From Desulfobulbus oralis (lineage in GTDB: Bacteria > Desulfobacterota > Desulfobulbia > Desulfobulbales > Desulfobulbaceae), in the NCBI RefSeq assembly GCF_002952055.1, contig NZ_CP021255.1, positions 310,001 through 374,000 of the forward strand: a stretch of DNA of 64,000 nt, given 5' to 3'. A program made the translations under genes and the position numbers. This document shows, piece after piece, positions 51,395-61,369 of this stretch (positions within the stretch are counted from its first letter, which is position 1; the number at the start of each line of letters is the position of its first letter). The notes beneath the pieces were generated by a model. The model did not search any database and was not told where the DNA came from. It worked only from the letters and a program-made list of their open reading frames with translations.

Positions 51395-53214
51395 CGTTCG
51401 TCCAAAGTCAGGGCGCATTCATTCGCGCCATGCAGCGGGCTGCCGGCCAGGGGATACTGCGCCACCACCCTGCCGCGGCCCGTAATGTTCACCTTCATCT
51501 TGTAGGGATCCATCTTCCGAAGCGCCTTGCGCAGACTGAGACCCCTGAGGGCCGGCATGGTCGCGGCCCGGGCCGCGACTTCCTCCGGCGTTTTGGGCGC
51601 GGCCAGACGCCTGCTGATGAAAAACTGGTTTTTGTTTTCTTCGTTGCGAGGCGGCGGCTCTTCGGTCGGGGCCACCTGCGGCGGATGATTCTGAACGTAG
51701 CTCAGCATACTGCGGCCAAGCTGCACCAGACTGTCCGTCTGGGTGACGGCGGAGCCCTGCCGGGGCTGCATTTCGCTGGTTTCTACCGCAATCACCAAAA
51801 GATACCTGGGGTACTGCGCCGGAACCATGCCGGCAAAAAGCCGCTGGATGGAATATCCGCGCAGCTCGCCGGCCGAGCCGTCCTGCCGCTTTTCCGCCCG
51901 ATACAGAATCTTGTTGTCCGCAGTCGATACCCAGCAGGAAAACAGGTCGCGCCGCACCTTGACGCTCAGGGCCGGATCCAGCACATGCGCCCGGCTGTCG
52001 CCCTCGTTCTTCCGGTAAAAACGGGTCCTGCTCCCATGATCGTAAATGGAATCGACCACAAAGGGATTGATGCGCCAGCCGCCGTTGACCAGACTGGCCA
52101 GGGTGGCGCCGATCTGCACGCCGGTCACCGCCTCCTGGCTGCCCTCGCGATTGTCCTGGGACGCCCCGCCTTCCCAGTTGTCGGACACCGAATCGAAGAG
52201 CCGGATGCGCCGTGCAAAGTCGTGCAGCATATCACCGGAAAAACCATAGTCAGGCGCTGCCACCGTGGCTGGCAAAAGCGGCGCCCCGTCCAGGCCGCCC
52301 CGCTCTATGGCAGCGGCCCGGGCCATGATCGGCCGGATGAGGTCCCGATCGAGCAACTGGCTGTAAATGCGATTGACCCGATTATCATCCCGGGCCTTCC
52401 AGAAGTAATTCGGATTGAAGGCCGGCTGGTTGACCAGGGCCAGCACTCGGCCGCTTCCGGGCTCCAGCAGGAGGCCCATGCCCTTTCCCAGCCCCTGGGC
52501 GGCAAGATATTCCCGCACCATCTGCTCGAGCTGGCGCTGCAAACGGAGGTCCAGGGTCAGAATCAGATCAACCGATTCCGCGCCCAGGATCTGCTGTCCC
52601 TTGAAATCAATGGCCGGAATGTTGCTGTTGCGCACCGTACGCGACGACAGCACGGCATCGTAACGGCCCTCCACACCGGCCAGGCCTGTCCGGCCATCCA
52701 TGAAGCCCAGCACGTGGGATGCGGCGGTATGGGCCGGGTAGAAACGGTATTCCACGGGCACGCAAAAAACGCCAGGCAGATGCAGGCCTTCTATGGCCGC
52801 TGCCTGACGTTCATCCAGATCATCCATGAGCCTGAGGCTCTGGCGGGAGCTTTTCAGGCTGCCCTCCAGATCGGCTGCCGGCCGGCCGGTCACCTGGGCC
52901 AGGGCCTGGGCCGTGGCCCGGTGATCAGTCATGTCGGCGGGTCGCACATTCAGGGTGTACAGGCGATAGCTGACCGCCAGTTCATTGAAGCCCTGATCGT
53001 AGACAGAGCCCCGCAGGATAGCGGGAGCGGCGTTTTCCCCTGCAGATTCATGAGGCATTTTGCCGACAGCGGACTGGGTGATCCTGCTGATATCCAGGAG
53101 GAAGGGAGGGATTCCATACAGAACGGCCCCAGTCGCTGTCAGCAAAATAAGGCCTGCAAAGATCTTGAAAAGTCTGCTCCTGTTACTTTTGGGGGAAACG
53201 GCGATCTTTGCCAT
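51391..53214 (-). CDS. ftsI: FtsI-like penicillin-binding protein lacking recognisable catalytic motifs
   Basis: 607 residues, close to normal length. One N-terminal membrane helix (about 17-40), a PBP dimerisation domain (ILRGSVYDQGFNELAVS ... GLAGVEGRYD), a transpeptidase-like domain and a C-terminal PASTA domain (about 540-607). NPNYFWKARDDNRVNRIY leads into the place where FtsI has the SxxK serine; here it reads DRDLIRPIM, so Ser and Lys align to D291 and R294. No SxN motif is found. The KTG region reads ILYRAEKRQDGS (K442-R-Q) before a conserved AGMVPAQYPRYLLVIAVET strand. The distance between the two sites is 151 residues against 187 in E. coli FtsI. The frame is intact and overlaps murE, so this looks like a maintained pseudoenzyme rather than debris. 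Confidence 0.85.
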
Positions 53215-53223
53215 TACAACTTG

Positions 53224-53595
53224 CTAAAGATATTGAATCTGTTCCGGTGTTGGCTTGAACAGTTGAAAGCGTGCTGCGGCAATTTTCTCGATCCGCCCGC
53301 TGGAACTCAGATACTTTTTCGTGTCGAACAACTGCACATGCTCCTTATGCAGGGCAATGTAGTGTTTTTGTATCTGTTCAGTTTCAGCTGCCATCGCCAC
53401 CATCCGGGCATGTATGCAAGCGGAACAGGCCAGCCCCAGGCACAGGCCAAAGGCCGCCAGAAAAATCAGGCTCAACTGCTGGGAGGCAGTCAGCGGGAAG
53501 CCCCGCCCCCGCTCCCAGACAAGAGAGAGAAATGACCTTTTGCCCTGGAAAGCAGATTGATACCTGCAGGTTCTGCTGTGCATGTCGATGATCAT
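53224..53595 (-). CDS. ftsL: Cell division protein FtsL
   Basis: 123 residues. One membrane helix (about 38-62, LSLIFLAAFGLCLGLACSA), then a coiled-coil-like stretch (IQKHYIALHKEHVQLFDTKK) and the IEKIAAARFQL...PTPEQIQYL end that is typical of FtsL. ATG 53595 has AAGGAGGGG eight bases upstream. Called from structure and its place between rsmH and ftsI. Confidence 0.8.
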   Translation of the reverse strand: MIIDMHSRTCRYQSAFQGKRSFLSLVWERGRGFPLTASQQLSLIFLAAFGLCLGLACSACIHARMVAMAAETEQIQKHYIALHKEHVQLFDTKKYLSSSGRIEKIAAARFQLFKPTPEQIQYL

Positions 53596-53623
53596 GGCGT
53601 CCCCTCCTTTGTAGCCATCACCT

Positions 53624-54520
53624 TTACTCCAAGCGCCTGGCAATACGCATCCTGGCGCTGCGGCTGCGGGGATTTGCCGCAAGCTCTTCCGGTCCCGGCG
53701 TCACCGGTTTTTTACACAGGGGCTGCAGGCGCGGGTCCTGCTCCATAGCCCGCTTCACCAGCCGGTCTTCCAGCGAGTGAAAAGCGATAATGGCCATGCG
53801 CCCCCCCGGCTTCAGCACCTGCGGCGCCAGGGTCAAAAGCGCGCGCACATTGTCCAGCTCGCCGTTCACGGCAATGCGCAGGGCCTGAAAAGTCTGAGTG
53901 GCCACATGCACCCGTTTCGGGTGATAGCGCCGGGGTACGGCCTGAGCCACCAGTGCCGCCAGCTGCTTGGTCGTCGTTATGGCCTGCAGCTCCCTGGCCC
54001 GCACCAGATGCCTGGCAATGCGCCGGGCCTGCCGCTCTTCCCCGTAGTAGTAGAGCAGGTCGGCCAACTGCGACTCACTCGCTTCCGCAAGCAACTGGGC
54101 TGCATTCAAGGGCCGCTTCCGGTCCATGCGCATGTCCAGGGGGGCATCGGAGTGGAAGCAGAAGCCGCGCTCGGCAAGATCCAGCTGCAGCGAGGAAAGG
54201 CCCAAATCGGCCAGCAGGCCGTCCGCCGCCTGAATGCCCAGATGGTGCAGAACGGCGGGCATTTCCGTATAGGAAGCCGGCACAATCTGGATCCGTTCGC
54301 CAAAGGAGGCCAGCCTTTCTCCCGCAATTGCCACCGCCTGCCTGTCCCATTCAAAGCCGATCACCCGGCCATCAGGTACCGAGGCCGCCAACATCGCCCG
54401 GCTGTGGCCGCCCAGGCCCAGAGTGGCATCCACATACACCCGGCCGGCTGCGGGTCGCAGCCAGTCCAGCACTTCCTGAAGCAGAACCGGCACATGACGC
54501 GCCATCGCAGCTTCGGTCAT
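53624..54520 (-). CDS. rsmH: 16S rRNA m4C1402 methyltransferase RsmH (MraW)
   Basis: 298 residues. N4-methylates C1402 in the ribosomal P site. HVPVLLQEVLDWL, DATLGLGGHSRAML (SAM motif), GLLADLGLSSLQLD, RGFCFHSDAPLDMRMD, FQALRIAVNGEL and IAFHSLEDRLVK are characteristic. Eight bases after mraZ. Confidence 0.95.
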   Translation of the reverse strand: MTEAAMARHVPVLLQEVLDWLRPAAGRVYVDATLGLGGHSRAMLAASVPDGRVIGFEWDRQAVAIAGERLASFGERIQIVPASYTEMPAVLHHLGIQAADGLLADLGLSSLQLDLAERGFCFHSDAPLDMRMDRKRPLNAAQLLAEASESQLADLLYYYGEERQARRIARHLVRARELQAITTTKQLAALVAQAVPRRYHPKRVHVATQTFQALRIAVNGELDNVRALLTLAPQVLKPGGRMAIIAFHSLEDRLVKRAMEQDPRLQPLCKKPVTPGPEELAANPRSRSARMRIARRLE

Positions 54521-54528
54521 TTCTGGAC

Positions 54529-54981
54529 CTAGAGCACGCCGACTGTGGCCATGATCTCCTCGTAGTCGTCAAAGGCAGCATACATCTCGGCGAACTCGCG
54601 CTCCCACGCGGCCTTGTCCCAAATCTCGAAGTACTGCAGGACGCCGGCCAGCACCACCTCGCTGCCGATGCCGGCATCGTTCCGCATCCTGGGCGGGATG
54701 AGAATGCGGCCCTGCTTGTCCACCGGGCATTCCACCAGGTTGCTCACCAGCATGCGGATGAATTGACTGCCCTTGCGGTGCGTCAGCGCCTCGGCGCTCA
54801 GCTTTCTCATCAGATCTTCCCACTCGGGCAGGGGATAGGCGCGCAGGCAGCCCCGCCACAGGGTCACCTTCAACATCTCGGTGTCATAGACCTCCTTCAG
54901 CACCTCGCGAAAGCGGGCGGGGATATTCAGGCGGCCCTTGGGGTCCAGGCCATGCTCGGAATTGCCTTCGAACTGGAGCAC
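54529..54981 (-). CDS. mraZ: Transcriptional regulator MraZ
   Basis: 150 residues with two SpoVT-AbrB-like halves. HGLDPKGRLNIPARFRE and CPVDKQGRILIPPRMR are the paired DxKGRxxIP motifs. MraZ represses the dcw operon by binding repeats upstream of its own gene; matching repeats are seen at 55022-55047. First gene of the cluster. Confidence 0.95.
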   Translation of the reverse strand: MLQFEGNSEHGLDPKGRLNIPARFREVLKEVYDTEMLKVTLWRGCLRAYPLPEWEDLMRKLSAEALTHRKGSQFIRMLVSNLVECPVDKQGRILIPPRMRNDAGIGSEVVLAGVLQYFEIWDKAAWEREFAEMYAAFDDYEEIMATVGVL

Positions 54982-55021
54982 AATGACACGGAACTATAAA
55001 AGGTTTTTTTGGGGATTCACT

Positions 55022-55047
55022 CCACCTTGCAGCCACTTCACACCACT
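55022..55047 (-). promoter_or_regulatory. Putative MraZ operator (three TGG repeats)
   Basis: Read on the minus strand, GTGGTGTGAAGTGGCTGCAA followed by GGTGGAG. The TGG cores are at 55043-55045, 55033-55035 and 55022-55024, spaced 10 and 11 bases, one helical turn each. MraZ in E. coli and mycoplasmas binds TGGG-type direct repeats spaced this way upstream of mraZ. The third G of the core is less conserved here. Site lies 41-66 bases upstream of the mraZ ATG. Confidence 0.6.
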
Positions 55048-55222
55048 CTTTGCCCCAAGGATAAACAGGACTGAAACAAGAAGTCAAGCACAAAGAAGGA
55101 GAGAATCGGGGGAAAAACAGGGGGCTACAAAAACGTTGTTTCAGGCGGTCGGCGGGAAACAAAAATGAGGCGGGCGCGGCAAATGACAAAATCCGCATGA
55201 AAAAACAGGGTGGTCTGTTGCT

Positions 55223-56299
55223 TCAGGTGCCGTCCCGGGGTTCGGATTCGTCGAACAGGCTGCCCTGGTAGGCGTTGCCGGTGCGGAACGGCAGGTTGAA
55301 ATGTTCGTAGGCGCTTTGGGTGGCGATCCGGCCGCGCGGGGTGCGCATGAGGAAGCCGGACTGGATGAGAAAGGGTTCGTACACGTCTTCCAGCGTGTTC
55401 TTCTCCTCGCAGACCGCGGTGGACAGGGTCTCCAGCCCAATGGGCCCGCCCTGAAACTTTTCGATCAGCGTCAGCAGAATGCGGCGGTCCATTTCGTCCA
55501 GGCCAAAGCGGTCGACCAGGAGGCGGTCAAGGGCCCGGTCCGCCACTTCGGCGCTGATGCAGCCATGTCCCCCCACATCGGAGAAGTCCCGCACCCGGCG
55601 CAGCAGCCGGTTGGCGATGCGGGGCGTGCCCCGGGAGCGACGGCCGATTTCCAGGGCGCCCTCCCCGGTAATCTCGATCTGGAAGAGTCTGGCCGAGCGT
55701 TGGACAATGGTCGCCAGTTCCTCCGGCGTGTAGTAATCGAGCCTGAGCATGACGCCGAAGCGGTCGCGGAGCGGCGGGGTCAAAAGGCCGGTACGGGTGG
55801 TGGCGCCGACCAGCGTGAAGCGCGGCAAATCCATCTTGACGGAGCGTGCGCCCGGCCCCTGGCCGATCACCAGATCGAGCTGATAATCCTCCATGGCCGG
55901 GTAAAGGATCTCCTCCACCACGTGGTTCAGCCGGTGGATCTCATCGATAAAGAGAATATCCCCCTGCTGCAGACTGGTGAGAATGGCGGCGAGATCGCCG
56001 GCCCGCTCGATGACCGGGCCGGAAGTGACCTTGATGCCCGCGCCCATTTCGTTGGCGATGATGTAGGCCAGGGTCGTTTTGCCCAGGCCCGGGAAGCCGT
56101 GAAACAGCACATGATCCAGGGCCTCATGGCGCTGCCTGGCCGCCTGGATAAAAACGGAGAGGCTCTCCTTCACCTGCCTTTGGCCGATGTACTCGGCAAG
56201 CGTTCTGGGGCGGATCTCCACGCCGCCGCCCAGGACGTCGTCGGCTTCCAGCTCCGCACTCACCAGTCTGTTGCCGGTCAGGGGCTCTTCCTGCTTCAC
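55223..56299 (-). CDS. ruvB: Holliday junction helicase motor RuvB
   Basis: 358 residues. AAA+ motor driving branch migration with Ruv[15 protein letters not shown], Walker [10 protein letters not shown] (K74), [14 protein letters not shown] (Walker B), [18 protein letters not shown] (sensor and arginine finger) and RTPRGRIAT in the winged helix. Last gene of the block reading yebC-ruvC-ruvA-ruvB. Confidence 0.96.
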   Translation of the reverse strand: MKQEEPLTGNRLVSAELEADDVLGGGVEIRPRTLAEYIGQRQVKESLSVFIQAARQRHEALDHVLFHGFPGLGKTTLAYIIANEMGAGIKVTSGPVIERAGDLAAILTSLQQGDILFIDEIHRLNHVVEEILYPAMEDYQLDLVIGQGPGARSVKMDLPRFTLVGATTRTGLLTPPLRDRFGVMLRLDYYTPEELATIVQRSARLFQIEITGEGALEIGRRSRGTPRIANRLLRRVRDFSDVGGHGCISAEVADRALDRLLVDRFGLDEMDRRILLTLIEKFQGGPIGLETLSTAVCEEKNTLEDVYEPFLIQSGFLMRTPRGRIATQSAYEHFNLPFRTGNAYQGSLFDESEPRDGT

Positions 56300-56320
56300 T
56301 CCGCTTTCCTCCCCAAAAGA

Positions 56321-56938
56321 CTACCTGGCCAGCCGGCGCAGGGCCAGACGCAACCACTCTTCCAGCGACAGCCCGGTGCAGTCCCGCTCCTTTTCCAGGG
56401 CGCGCAGAACCGGCCAGACCTGCTGTTCGCTGTAACCCAGGTTAACGAGGGCCGAAACCGTATCAGCCTCAGGCGAGGACCGCGGTCCGGCACCCACCGC
56501 GGCAGCGCCCGGGGGCACGGCCGCACTGTCCCCCAGATTGCCCACCTTTTCGGCCAGTTCCACGCAGATACGCTCGGCCGTCTTTTTGCCCACCCCGGAC
56601 ACCGAGGTCAGACGGCCCAGATCGCGCCCCACAATCGCGCTCTGCAGCTCGGCCGCTCCCAGCCCGCCCAGAACGGTCAGGGCCAGCCTGGGCCCAATGC
56701 CCGATACCCCCAGCAGAAGCATAAAGAGCGCCTTTTCGCCTGCGTCGGTAAAACCATAGAGGGTGATGGCGTCTTCCCGCACAATGGTCTGCACCAGAAG
56801 CTGCACTTCCCGGTTCAGCTCCGGCAGCGTCTCCCAGGTGCGCAGCGACACCAGGACCTCGTAGCCCACCCCTGCCACATCCAGCACAAGGGAGCCCGGA
56901 TTCTTCTGGATGATGTTCCCCCGCAGGGCGGCAATCAT
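56321..56938 (-). CDS. ruvA: Holliday junction DNA-binding protein RuvA
   Basis: 205 residues. OB domain (MIAALRGNIIQKNPGSLVLD), helix-hairpin-helix region (GVSGIGPRLALTVL, SVSGVGKKTAERI) and the flexible linker to domain III (ALVNLGYSEQQV) that contacts RuvB. Between ruvC and ruvB. Confidence 0.95.
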   Translation of the reverse strand: MIAALRGNIIQKNPGSLVLDVAGVGYEVLVSLRTWETLPELNREVQLLVQTIVREDAITLYGFTDAGEKALFMLLLGVSGIGPRLALTVLGGLGAAELQSAIVGRDLGRLTSVSGVGKKTAERICVELAEKVGNLGDSAAVPPGAAAVGAGPRSSPEADTVSALVNLGYSEQQVWPVLRALEKERDCTGLSLEEWLRLALRRLAR

Positions 56939-56971
56939 GGCAAAAGCACAGGAAAAGGGAAAGAGAGCCCC

Positions 56972-57448
56972 TCACAGGGGCAGGGCACTGTGATGGGCGT
57001 GGCAGATGGCCAGAGCCAGTGCGTCCGCCGCATCGCTTGAAGGCTCCGCATTCAGGCCCAACAGCACGCGCACCATGTAGCGCACCTGGCCCTTGTCGGC
57101 CTGCCCATAGCCGGCCACGCTCTGCTTGACCAGCCGCGGGCTGTAGTTGAAAATCGAAAGTCCGGCGGACAGGGCCGCCACCACGGCCGCCCCCCTCGCC
57201 TGCCCCAGTTTGAGGGCGGAGCGGGGCGATCTGGCCACAAAGACCTCCTCCACCGCTGCCGCCTCCGGCGCGTACTGGGCGGCCACATCCTGCAAAGCGG
57301 AGAAAATGGCCAAAAGACGGTGGCCGAAATCCGGCTCGCCTGCGGTGCGAATCGTCCCGCAGGCCACAAAGCCCAGTTCGTTTCCCTGCGACTCGATCAC
57401 GCCGTAGCCGGTAATCCGCGACCCCGGATCAATGCCCAGGATGCGCAT
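56972..57448 (-). CDS. ruvC: Holliday junction resolvase RuvC
   Basis: 158 residues. RNase H-like nuclease. GIDPGSRITGYGVIE has the first catalytic Asp, AAVEEVFVARSPRSALKLG and the C-terminal SSDAADALALAICHAHH carry the others. An in-frame GTG at 57454 sits by the yebC stop; ATG 57448 fits the family start. Confidence 0.94.
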   Translation of the reverse strand: MRILGIDPGSRITGYGVIESQGNELGFVACGTIRTAGEPDFGHRLLAIFSALQDVAAQYAPEAAAVEEVFVARSPRSALKLGQARGAAVVAALSAGLSIFNYSPRLVKQSVAGYGQADKGQVRYMVRVLLGLNAEPSSDAADALALAICHAHHSALPL

Positions 57449-57454
57449 CGGCAC

Positions 57455-58201
57455 TCAGGAAATCTTATCCATAATGTCGTCGGAGATGTCGAAGTTGGCC
57501 GACACCTTCTGCACATCGTCATGGTCTTCCAGGTTTTCCAGCAGTCTGAGCAGGGACTGGGCCGTTTTTTCTTCGGCAACCGCAATGGTGTTTTTGGGAA
57601 TCCTGGCCAGACCCGCCTCGTTAAACCTGACCTTGCCTTCCAGCTTCTCCACCACATCGTTGAAATCTTCCGGCGCAGTCAGGATCTGGAAACCATCCCC
57701 ATCCTCGACCACGTCTTCGGCGCCCGCTTCCAGCGCCAGTTCCATCAGCTCTTCCTCGCTCATGCCCTCCTTGTCCACGGCAATCGAACCCTTCTGGTCA
57801 AACATCCAGGCCACACAGTTCGATTCGCCCAGGTTGCCGCCGCTCTTGGTGAAGAAGTGACGGATATCCGCCACGGTGCGGTTCTTGTTGTCGGTCATGG
57901 CCTCGACCAGAATGGCCACGCCACCGGGGCCGTAGCCTTCGTAGAGGATTTCCTCATAGACCGCCCCGTCCAGCTCGCCCGTCCCCTTCTTGATGGCGCG
58001 ATCGATGTTGTCCTTGGGCATATTTTCCGCCTTGGCCGCCAGAATAGCGCTGCGCAGCCGGGGATTGCCCGCCGGGTCACCGCCGCCGCTGCGGGCGGCA
58101 ATGGTGATTTCCTTGATCAGCTTGGTGAACATCTGGCCGCGCCTGGCGTCATTTGCTCCCTTTTTCCGCTTGATGGTACTCCACTTAGAATGACCGGACA
58201 C
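57455..58201 (-). CDS. yebC: YebC/PmpR-family protein
   Basis: 248 residues. [51 protein letters not shown] and [15 protein letters not shown] are the fixed family blocks. Known members act as transcription regulators and, in recent work, help ribosomes through polyproline. Starts with GTG. It precedes ruvC, its classical neighbour. Confidence 0.95.
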   Translation of the reverse strand: MSGHSKWSTIKRKKGANDARRGQMFTKLIKEITIAARSGGGDPAGNPRLRSAILAAKAENMPKDNIDRAIKKGTGELDGAVYEEILYEGYGPGGVAILVEAMTDNKNRTVADIRHFFTKSGGNLGESNCVAWMFDQKGSIAVDKEGMSEEELMELALEAGAEDVVEDGDGFQILTAPEDFNDVVEKLEGKVRFNEAGLARIPKNTIAVAEEKTAQSLLRLLENLEDHDDVQKVSANFDISDDIMDKIS

Positions 58202-58207
58202 GCGTAT

Positions 58208-58828
58208 CTACTCCTTGTTTTCCTGCTGTTTTGGCCGGCGATATCCCAGCCCCAGAACAAAAATTTCTCGACTTTCCTGTCGGGAACTCCGTGGTTTCAG
58301 CACCCTGACCGTGGTGAAGAGCGGCTTGCATTCGGCCAGAAAGGCGGGACAATCGCCGCCCTGAAAGAGCTTGCAGTAAAAGGTGCCGTTTTCGTGCAAA
58401 AGCTGGCCGGCCAGCTCCAGGGCCCGGCGGCAGAGGGCGAGCGACTGCTGATGATCCGCATACTGGCTGCCAGTGGTGGCTGGGGCCATGTCGCTCAAAA
58501 GCACATGAAAACCAGGCCATCTGTGGCGCAACAGGGGCACCAGTTCCGGAGAGAAGACATCATAACAGAGCCTGTGGATTTCGGCACCGGATTTTTGCTG
58601 CAGCTCCGCCCCATGATGTTGGTCAATGCCCACAACCAGGCCCTTTGCACCCACCACGCCCGCGGCATAGAGACTCCAGCTTCCCGGATGGCAGCCCAGA
58701 TCCAGCACCCGCTGGCCGGGCTTCAAAAAGCGGCAGCGCTCCTGCGCCTCCGCCAGCTTGTACACGGAACGGGCCGGATAGTGCTCCTTTTTGGCCTTGT
58801 AAAAGTAGAAATCCTTTTCCCTGCGCAT
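58208..58828 (-). CDS. rlmE: 23S rRNA 2'-O-methyltransferase RlmE (FtsJ/RrmJ)
   Basis: 206 residues. Methylates U2552 of 23S rRNA. YPARSVYKLAEAQERCRFLK with the first catalytic lysine, RVLDLGCHPGSWSLYA (SAM motif), LLSDMAPATTG and CKLFQGGD fit the family. MRREKDF at 58828 is the family-like start. It overlaps nothing: the cca gene stops two bases upstream. Confidence 0.92.
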   Translation of the reverse strand: MRREKDFYFYKAKKEHYPARSVYKLAEAQERCRFLKPGQRVLDLGCHPGSWSLYAAGVVGAKGLVVGIDQHHGAELQQKSGAEIHRLCYDVFSPELVPLLRHRWPGFHVLLSDMAPATTGSQYADHQQSLALCRRALELAGQLLHENGTFYCKLFQGGDCPAFLAECKPLFTTVRVLKPRSSRQESREIFVLGLGYRRPKQQENKE

Positions 58829-58829
58829 C

Positions 58830-60338
58830 CTAGGCCCCACCCTCACGGTTCGCCGCGGCCGCCATCTCCCTGGCCAGGGCCAAGGCTTCCCGGCGGGTGG
58901 CGATGCCGCCTTCCATGCGGGCCAGGGCCACGGCACCGAGGATTTTTTTGAACAGCGGCCCGGGTTGCAGACCCAGCCTGTCCATCAGATCATGGCCGGT
59001 CAGCAGCGGCGGCGCGGTCTGCACCGGCATGACCCGCTCTGCCCGCACCTGCAGCAGGCGATCCGCGATCCACGCCACCTGCGCCTCCAGATCGGCCGGT
59101 CGCCGCTCGCCCCGACCCGCCAGGGTATCGGCCTGACAGAGGAGCAAAAGGCCGGGCAAATCCTCATCCACCGCCTGCACCGCCCGGATGCAGGCCCGGA
59201 GGCTCAAGCCGCCGCTGCTGCGGGCCGCATGCAGCAGTTGATAGGGCCGCATGTGCAGGGCCACGAGCCGGCAGACCCGCTCGCTGTGCCGCGTACTCCA
59301 GCGCAGCCGCTGGGCCAGTTCCCGCACCAACTGCACACCGGCCTGCTCGTGCTGGTAAAAGGTGAGCCTGCCCTGCCGCTCCTGCCGGGCCGCCGGCTTG
59401 CCCACATCGTGCAGCAGGGCCGCCCACTTGAGCACCAGCACGGCGTCGGCTGCTGCGAGCCAGTCCTGCAGGGGCGGGGCGCAGTCCGGGAAAAAGGCCC
59501 CGGGCCGGGCCACCAGCAATTCCGCCTGCTTCAGCGCTTCCAGATTGTGCTCCAGCACATTCAGGTGATGAAAGGCCCTGGGCTGACTCACATCCCTGCC
59601 CAGGGCCAGCTCCGGAATCACGGCAAAGAGCAGCCCGTCCTCTGCCATGCACTGTATGGCCGAAGAGGCGTGGGACGAGAGCAGAAGGGCGTTCAGCTCG
59701 GATGCCACCCGTTCCCCGGCGGAGCGGACGATGAGGCTGAAATCTCTGCGCACCAGGGCCCTGGTCTCCGGCGCCAGCCCGCAATCCAGGGTGGCGGCCA
59801 GCCGGTAGGCCCTGAGCATCCGCAGGGGATCGGCCGCAAAGGCGTGCTCGTGGGTTGGCCGGATCACGCGGGCCGCAATGTCCGCCTGAGCGCCGCAGGG
59901 ATCGATGCAGGCAAGCGCCCTGTCAGTATCCCCGTCCAGGAAGGCGGCCAGATCCAGCGCCAGCGCATTCAGGGTAAAATCCCGAAGCTGCAGATCCTGC
60001 TCGATCGTGACCGTGGCCCCGCGGAAGGCGGCGATATCCACTTCCGGGCCGGCGGGCAACACCACCCGGGCCACATCCTCGCCCTCATCCAGACACACGA
60101 AGGCGGCGCCCGCCCGTTCGGCAAGCGCCCGGGCAAAGGCCACCGCGGCCCGGGGCACACACAGATCGATGTCGTGCACCTCACGGCCCAGCAGCAGATC
60201 ACGCAGCGTGCCGCCGACCAGATACAGTTCCGGGGCGGCTGCCGGCAGCTCCCGGCGCAGGGCCGTGAGCGCCGTCCGCAGGGGCAGCGGCAGCAGACGG
60301 GAGACCTGCTCCTGGCTCACAAGTTTTTCCGCACTCAT
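58830..60338 (-). CDS. cca: Poly(A)-polymerase/CCA-type tRNA nucleotidyltransferase with HD domain
   Basis: 502 residues. Class II nucleotidyltransferase head: YLVGGTLRDLLLG and D56-x-D58 (HDIDLC), RDFTLNALAL, DPLRMLRAYRLAATL. The middle holds an HD domain (LLHDVGKP) and the C-terminus a substrate-binding region with GHDLMDRLGLQPGPLFKKIL. It adds CCA or A residues to tRNA 3' ends; whether CCA-adding or poly(A) type cannot be told by eye. ATG 60338 overlaps the preceding stop (ATGA). Confidence 0.88.
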   Translation of the reverse strand: MSAEKLVSQEQVSRLLPLPLRTALTALRRELPAAAPELYLVGGTLRDLLLGREVHDIDLCVPRAAVAFARALAERAGAAFVCLDEGEDVARVVLPAGPEVDIAAFRGATVTIEQDLQLRDFTLNALALDLAAFLDGDTDRALACIDPCGAQADIAARVIRPTHEHAFAADPLRMLRAYRLAATLDCGLAPETRALVRRDFSLIVRSAGERVASELNALLLSSHASSAIQCMAEDGLLFAVIPELALGRDVSQPRAFHHLNVLEHNLEALKQAELLVARPGAFFPDCAPPLQDWLAAADAVLVLKWAALLHDVGKPAARQERQGRLTFYQHEQAGVQLVRELAQRLRWSTRHSERVCRLVALHMRPYQLLHAARSSGGLSLRACIRAVQAVDEDLPGLLLLCQADTLAGRGERRPADLEAQVAWIADRLLQVRAERVMPVQTAPPLLTGHDLMDRLGLQPGPLFKKILGAVALARMEGGIATRREALALAREMAAAANREGGA

Positions 60339-61369
60339 ACCATCAATGCCTCCAGCGCCGCCTCGCCCAGTGGCGCAAAACGGCCTTCCCGCAGGCCTGT
60401 CTCGCTCTCCAGCCGGACCACGCCTGGTGCCGCACGGCCGTCCACCTTTCTGGCGTAACGCAAAAGGAGACCGGCTGCGATGCCCGCCAGGCCCCCGTTC
60501 CCGGCTGCCCCCATCTCGCCGCCCAGGCTCCGCAAAAGACCAAGCGGGCCAGGGCGGTCCACCGTGGTCAAAAGCCAGTCGCCCGGTGCGCGCAGGGCCA
60601 GGAGCCGCTCGTTGTCCTGCTGGTTGCGGCCCAAAACCAGCCACAGTCCCGGCGCCGGCTCGAAATGCCTGCCCGTGAGCAGCAGTCTGAAGCTGTCCAC
60701 CTGCGCCGCCACATCGGGCAGGCCGAAAATGCCCGGGGCAAAACGGCGGAAACGGGGGCCCAGGTTCACATCCGTGAGCAGACAGCCCCCTGCCGGGGCC
60801 GGATAATCCCGGATTCCGAACAGCGCGGCCAGACGCTTCTGTTCAGCGCGGCCCCGGCCCGAAAGACGGAGAAGCCGCAGGCGGTCGACCAGACCCTCCT
60901 GTTCCGCGCGCGTGGCAGGCAGCAATTGTGCGCAGAGCGGCCGCACAAGCAGGCCCCCGCAGCCGGAATCCCGCTCGATGATCCCCATGGCGTCCCGGCG
61001 CTGGGACATGGGTCGCTGCCCCAGCACCTCGCCGGTGGCCAGAAAGGCCGCACCGTATTCGGCCAAAAGCGCCCGCGCCGTTCTCAGCATGAAGATCCTG
61101 CAATCGATGCAGGGATTGAAGTTATGGCCAAAGCCATGGGCAGGATGGCGCAGCACGGCCATGAATTCCCGGCTCACATCCCGTACCTGCACGCCAATGC
61201 CGTACTTCGCGCGCATCTCCGCCTGGTAGCGCTCCGCATCGCCCACATCCGCGGCAAAAAAGGGCGTGATGAACCGCAGCGCCACCACATCGATACCCTG
61301 CGCCATCAGCACCCGGCAGGCCAGAATGGAATCCAGTCCGCCGGAAAAGAGCGCCAGCGCCCTGGTCAT
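60335..61369 (-). CDS. PP-loop ATPase (ThiI/MnmA-like, function unknown)
   Basis: 344 residues. PP-loop ALFSGGLDSILAC at the N-terminus adenylates a substrate. FNPCIDCRIFML and RDSGCGGLLVRPL provide cysteines that could take part in sulfur transfer, and GEVLGQRPMSQRRDAM is the family block. The set resembles tRNA thiolation enzymes of the MnmA/ThiI group but without their other domains. It is joined to cca and recN by ATGA overlaps at both sides, which supports a tRNA link. Confidence 0.75.
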   Translation of the reverse strand: MTRALALFSGGLDSILACRVLMAQGIDVVALRFITPFFAADVGDAERYQAEMRAKYGIGVQVRDVSREFMAVLRHPAHGFGHNFNPCIDCRIFMLRTARALLAEYGAAFLATGEVLGQRPMSQRRDAMGIIERDSGCGGLLVRPLCAQLLPATRAEQEGLVDRLRLLRLSGRGRAEQKRLAALFGIRDYPAPAGGCLLTDVNLGPRFRRFAPGIFGLPDVAAQVDSFRLLLTGRHFEPAPGLWLVLGRNQQDNERLLALRAPGDWLLTTVDRPGPLGLLRSLGGEMGAAGNGGLAGIAAGLLLRYARKVDGRAAPGVVRLESETGLREGRFAPLGEAALEALMV

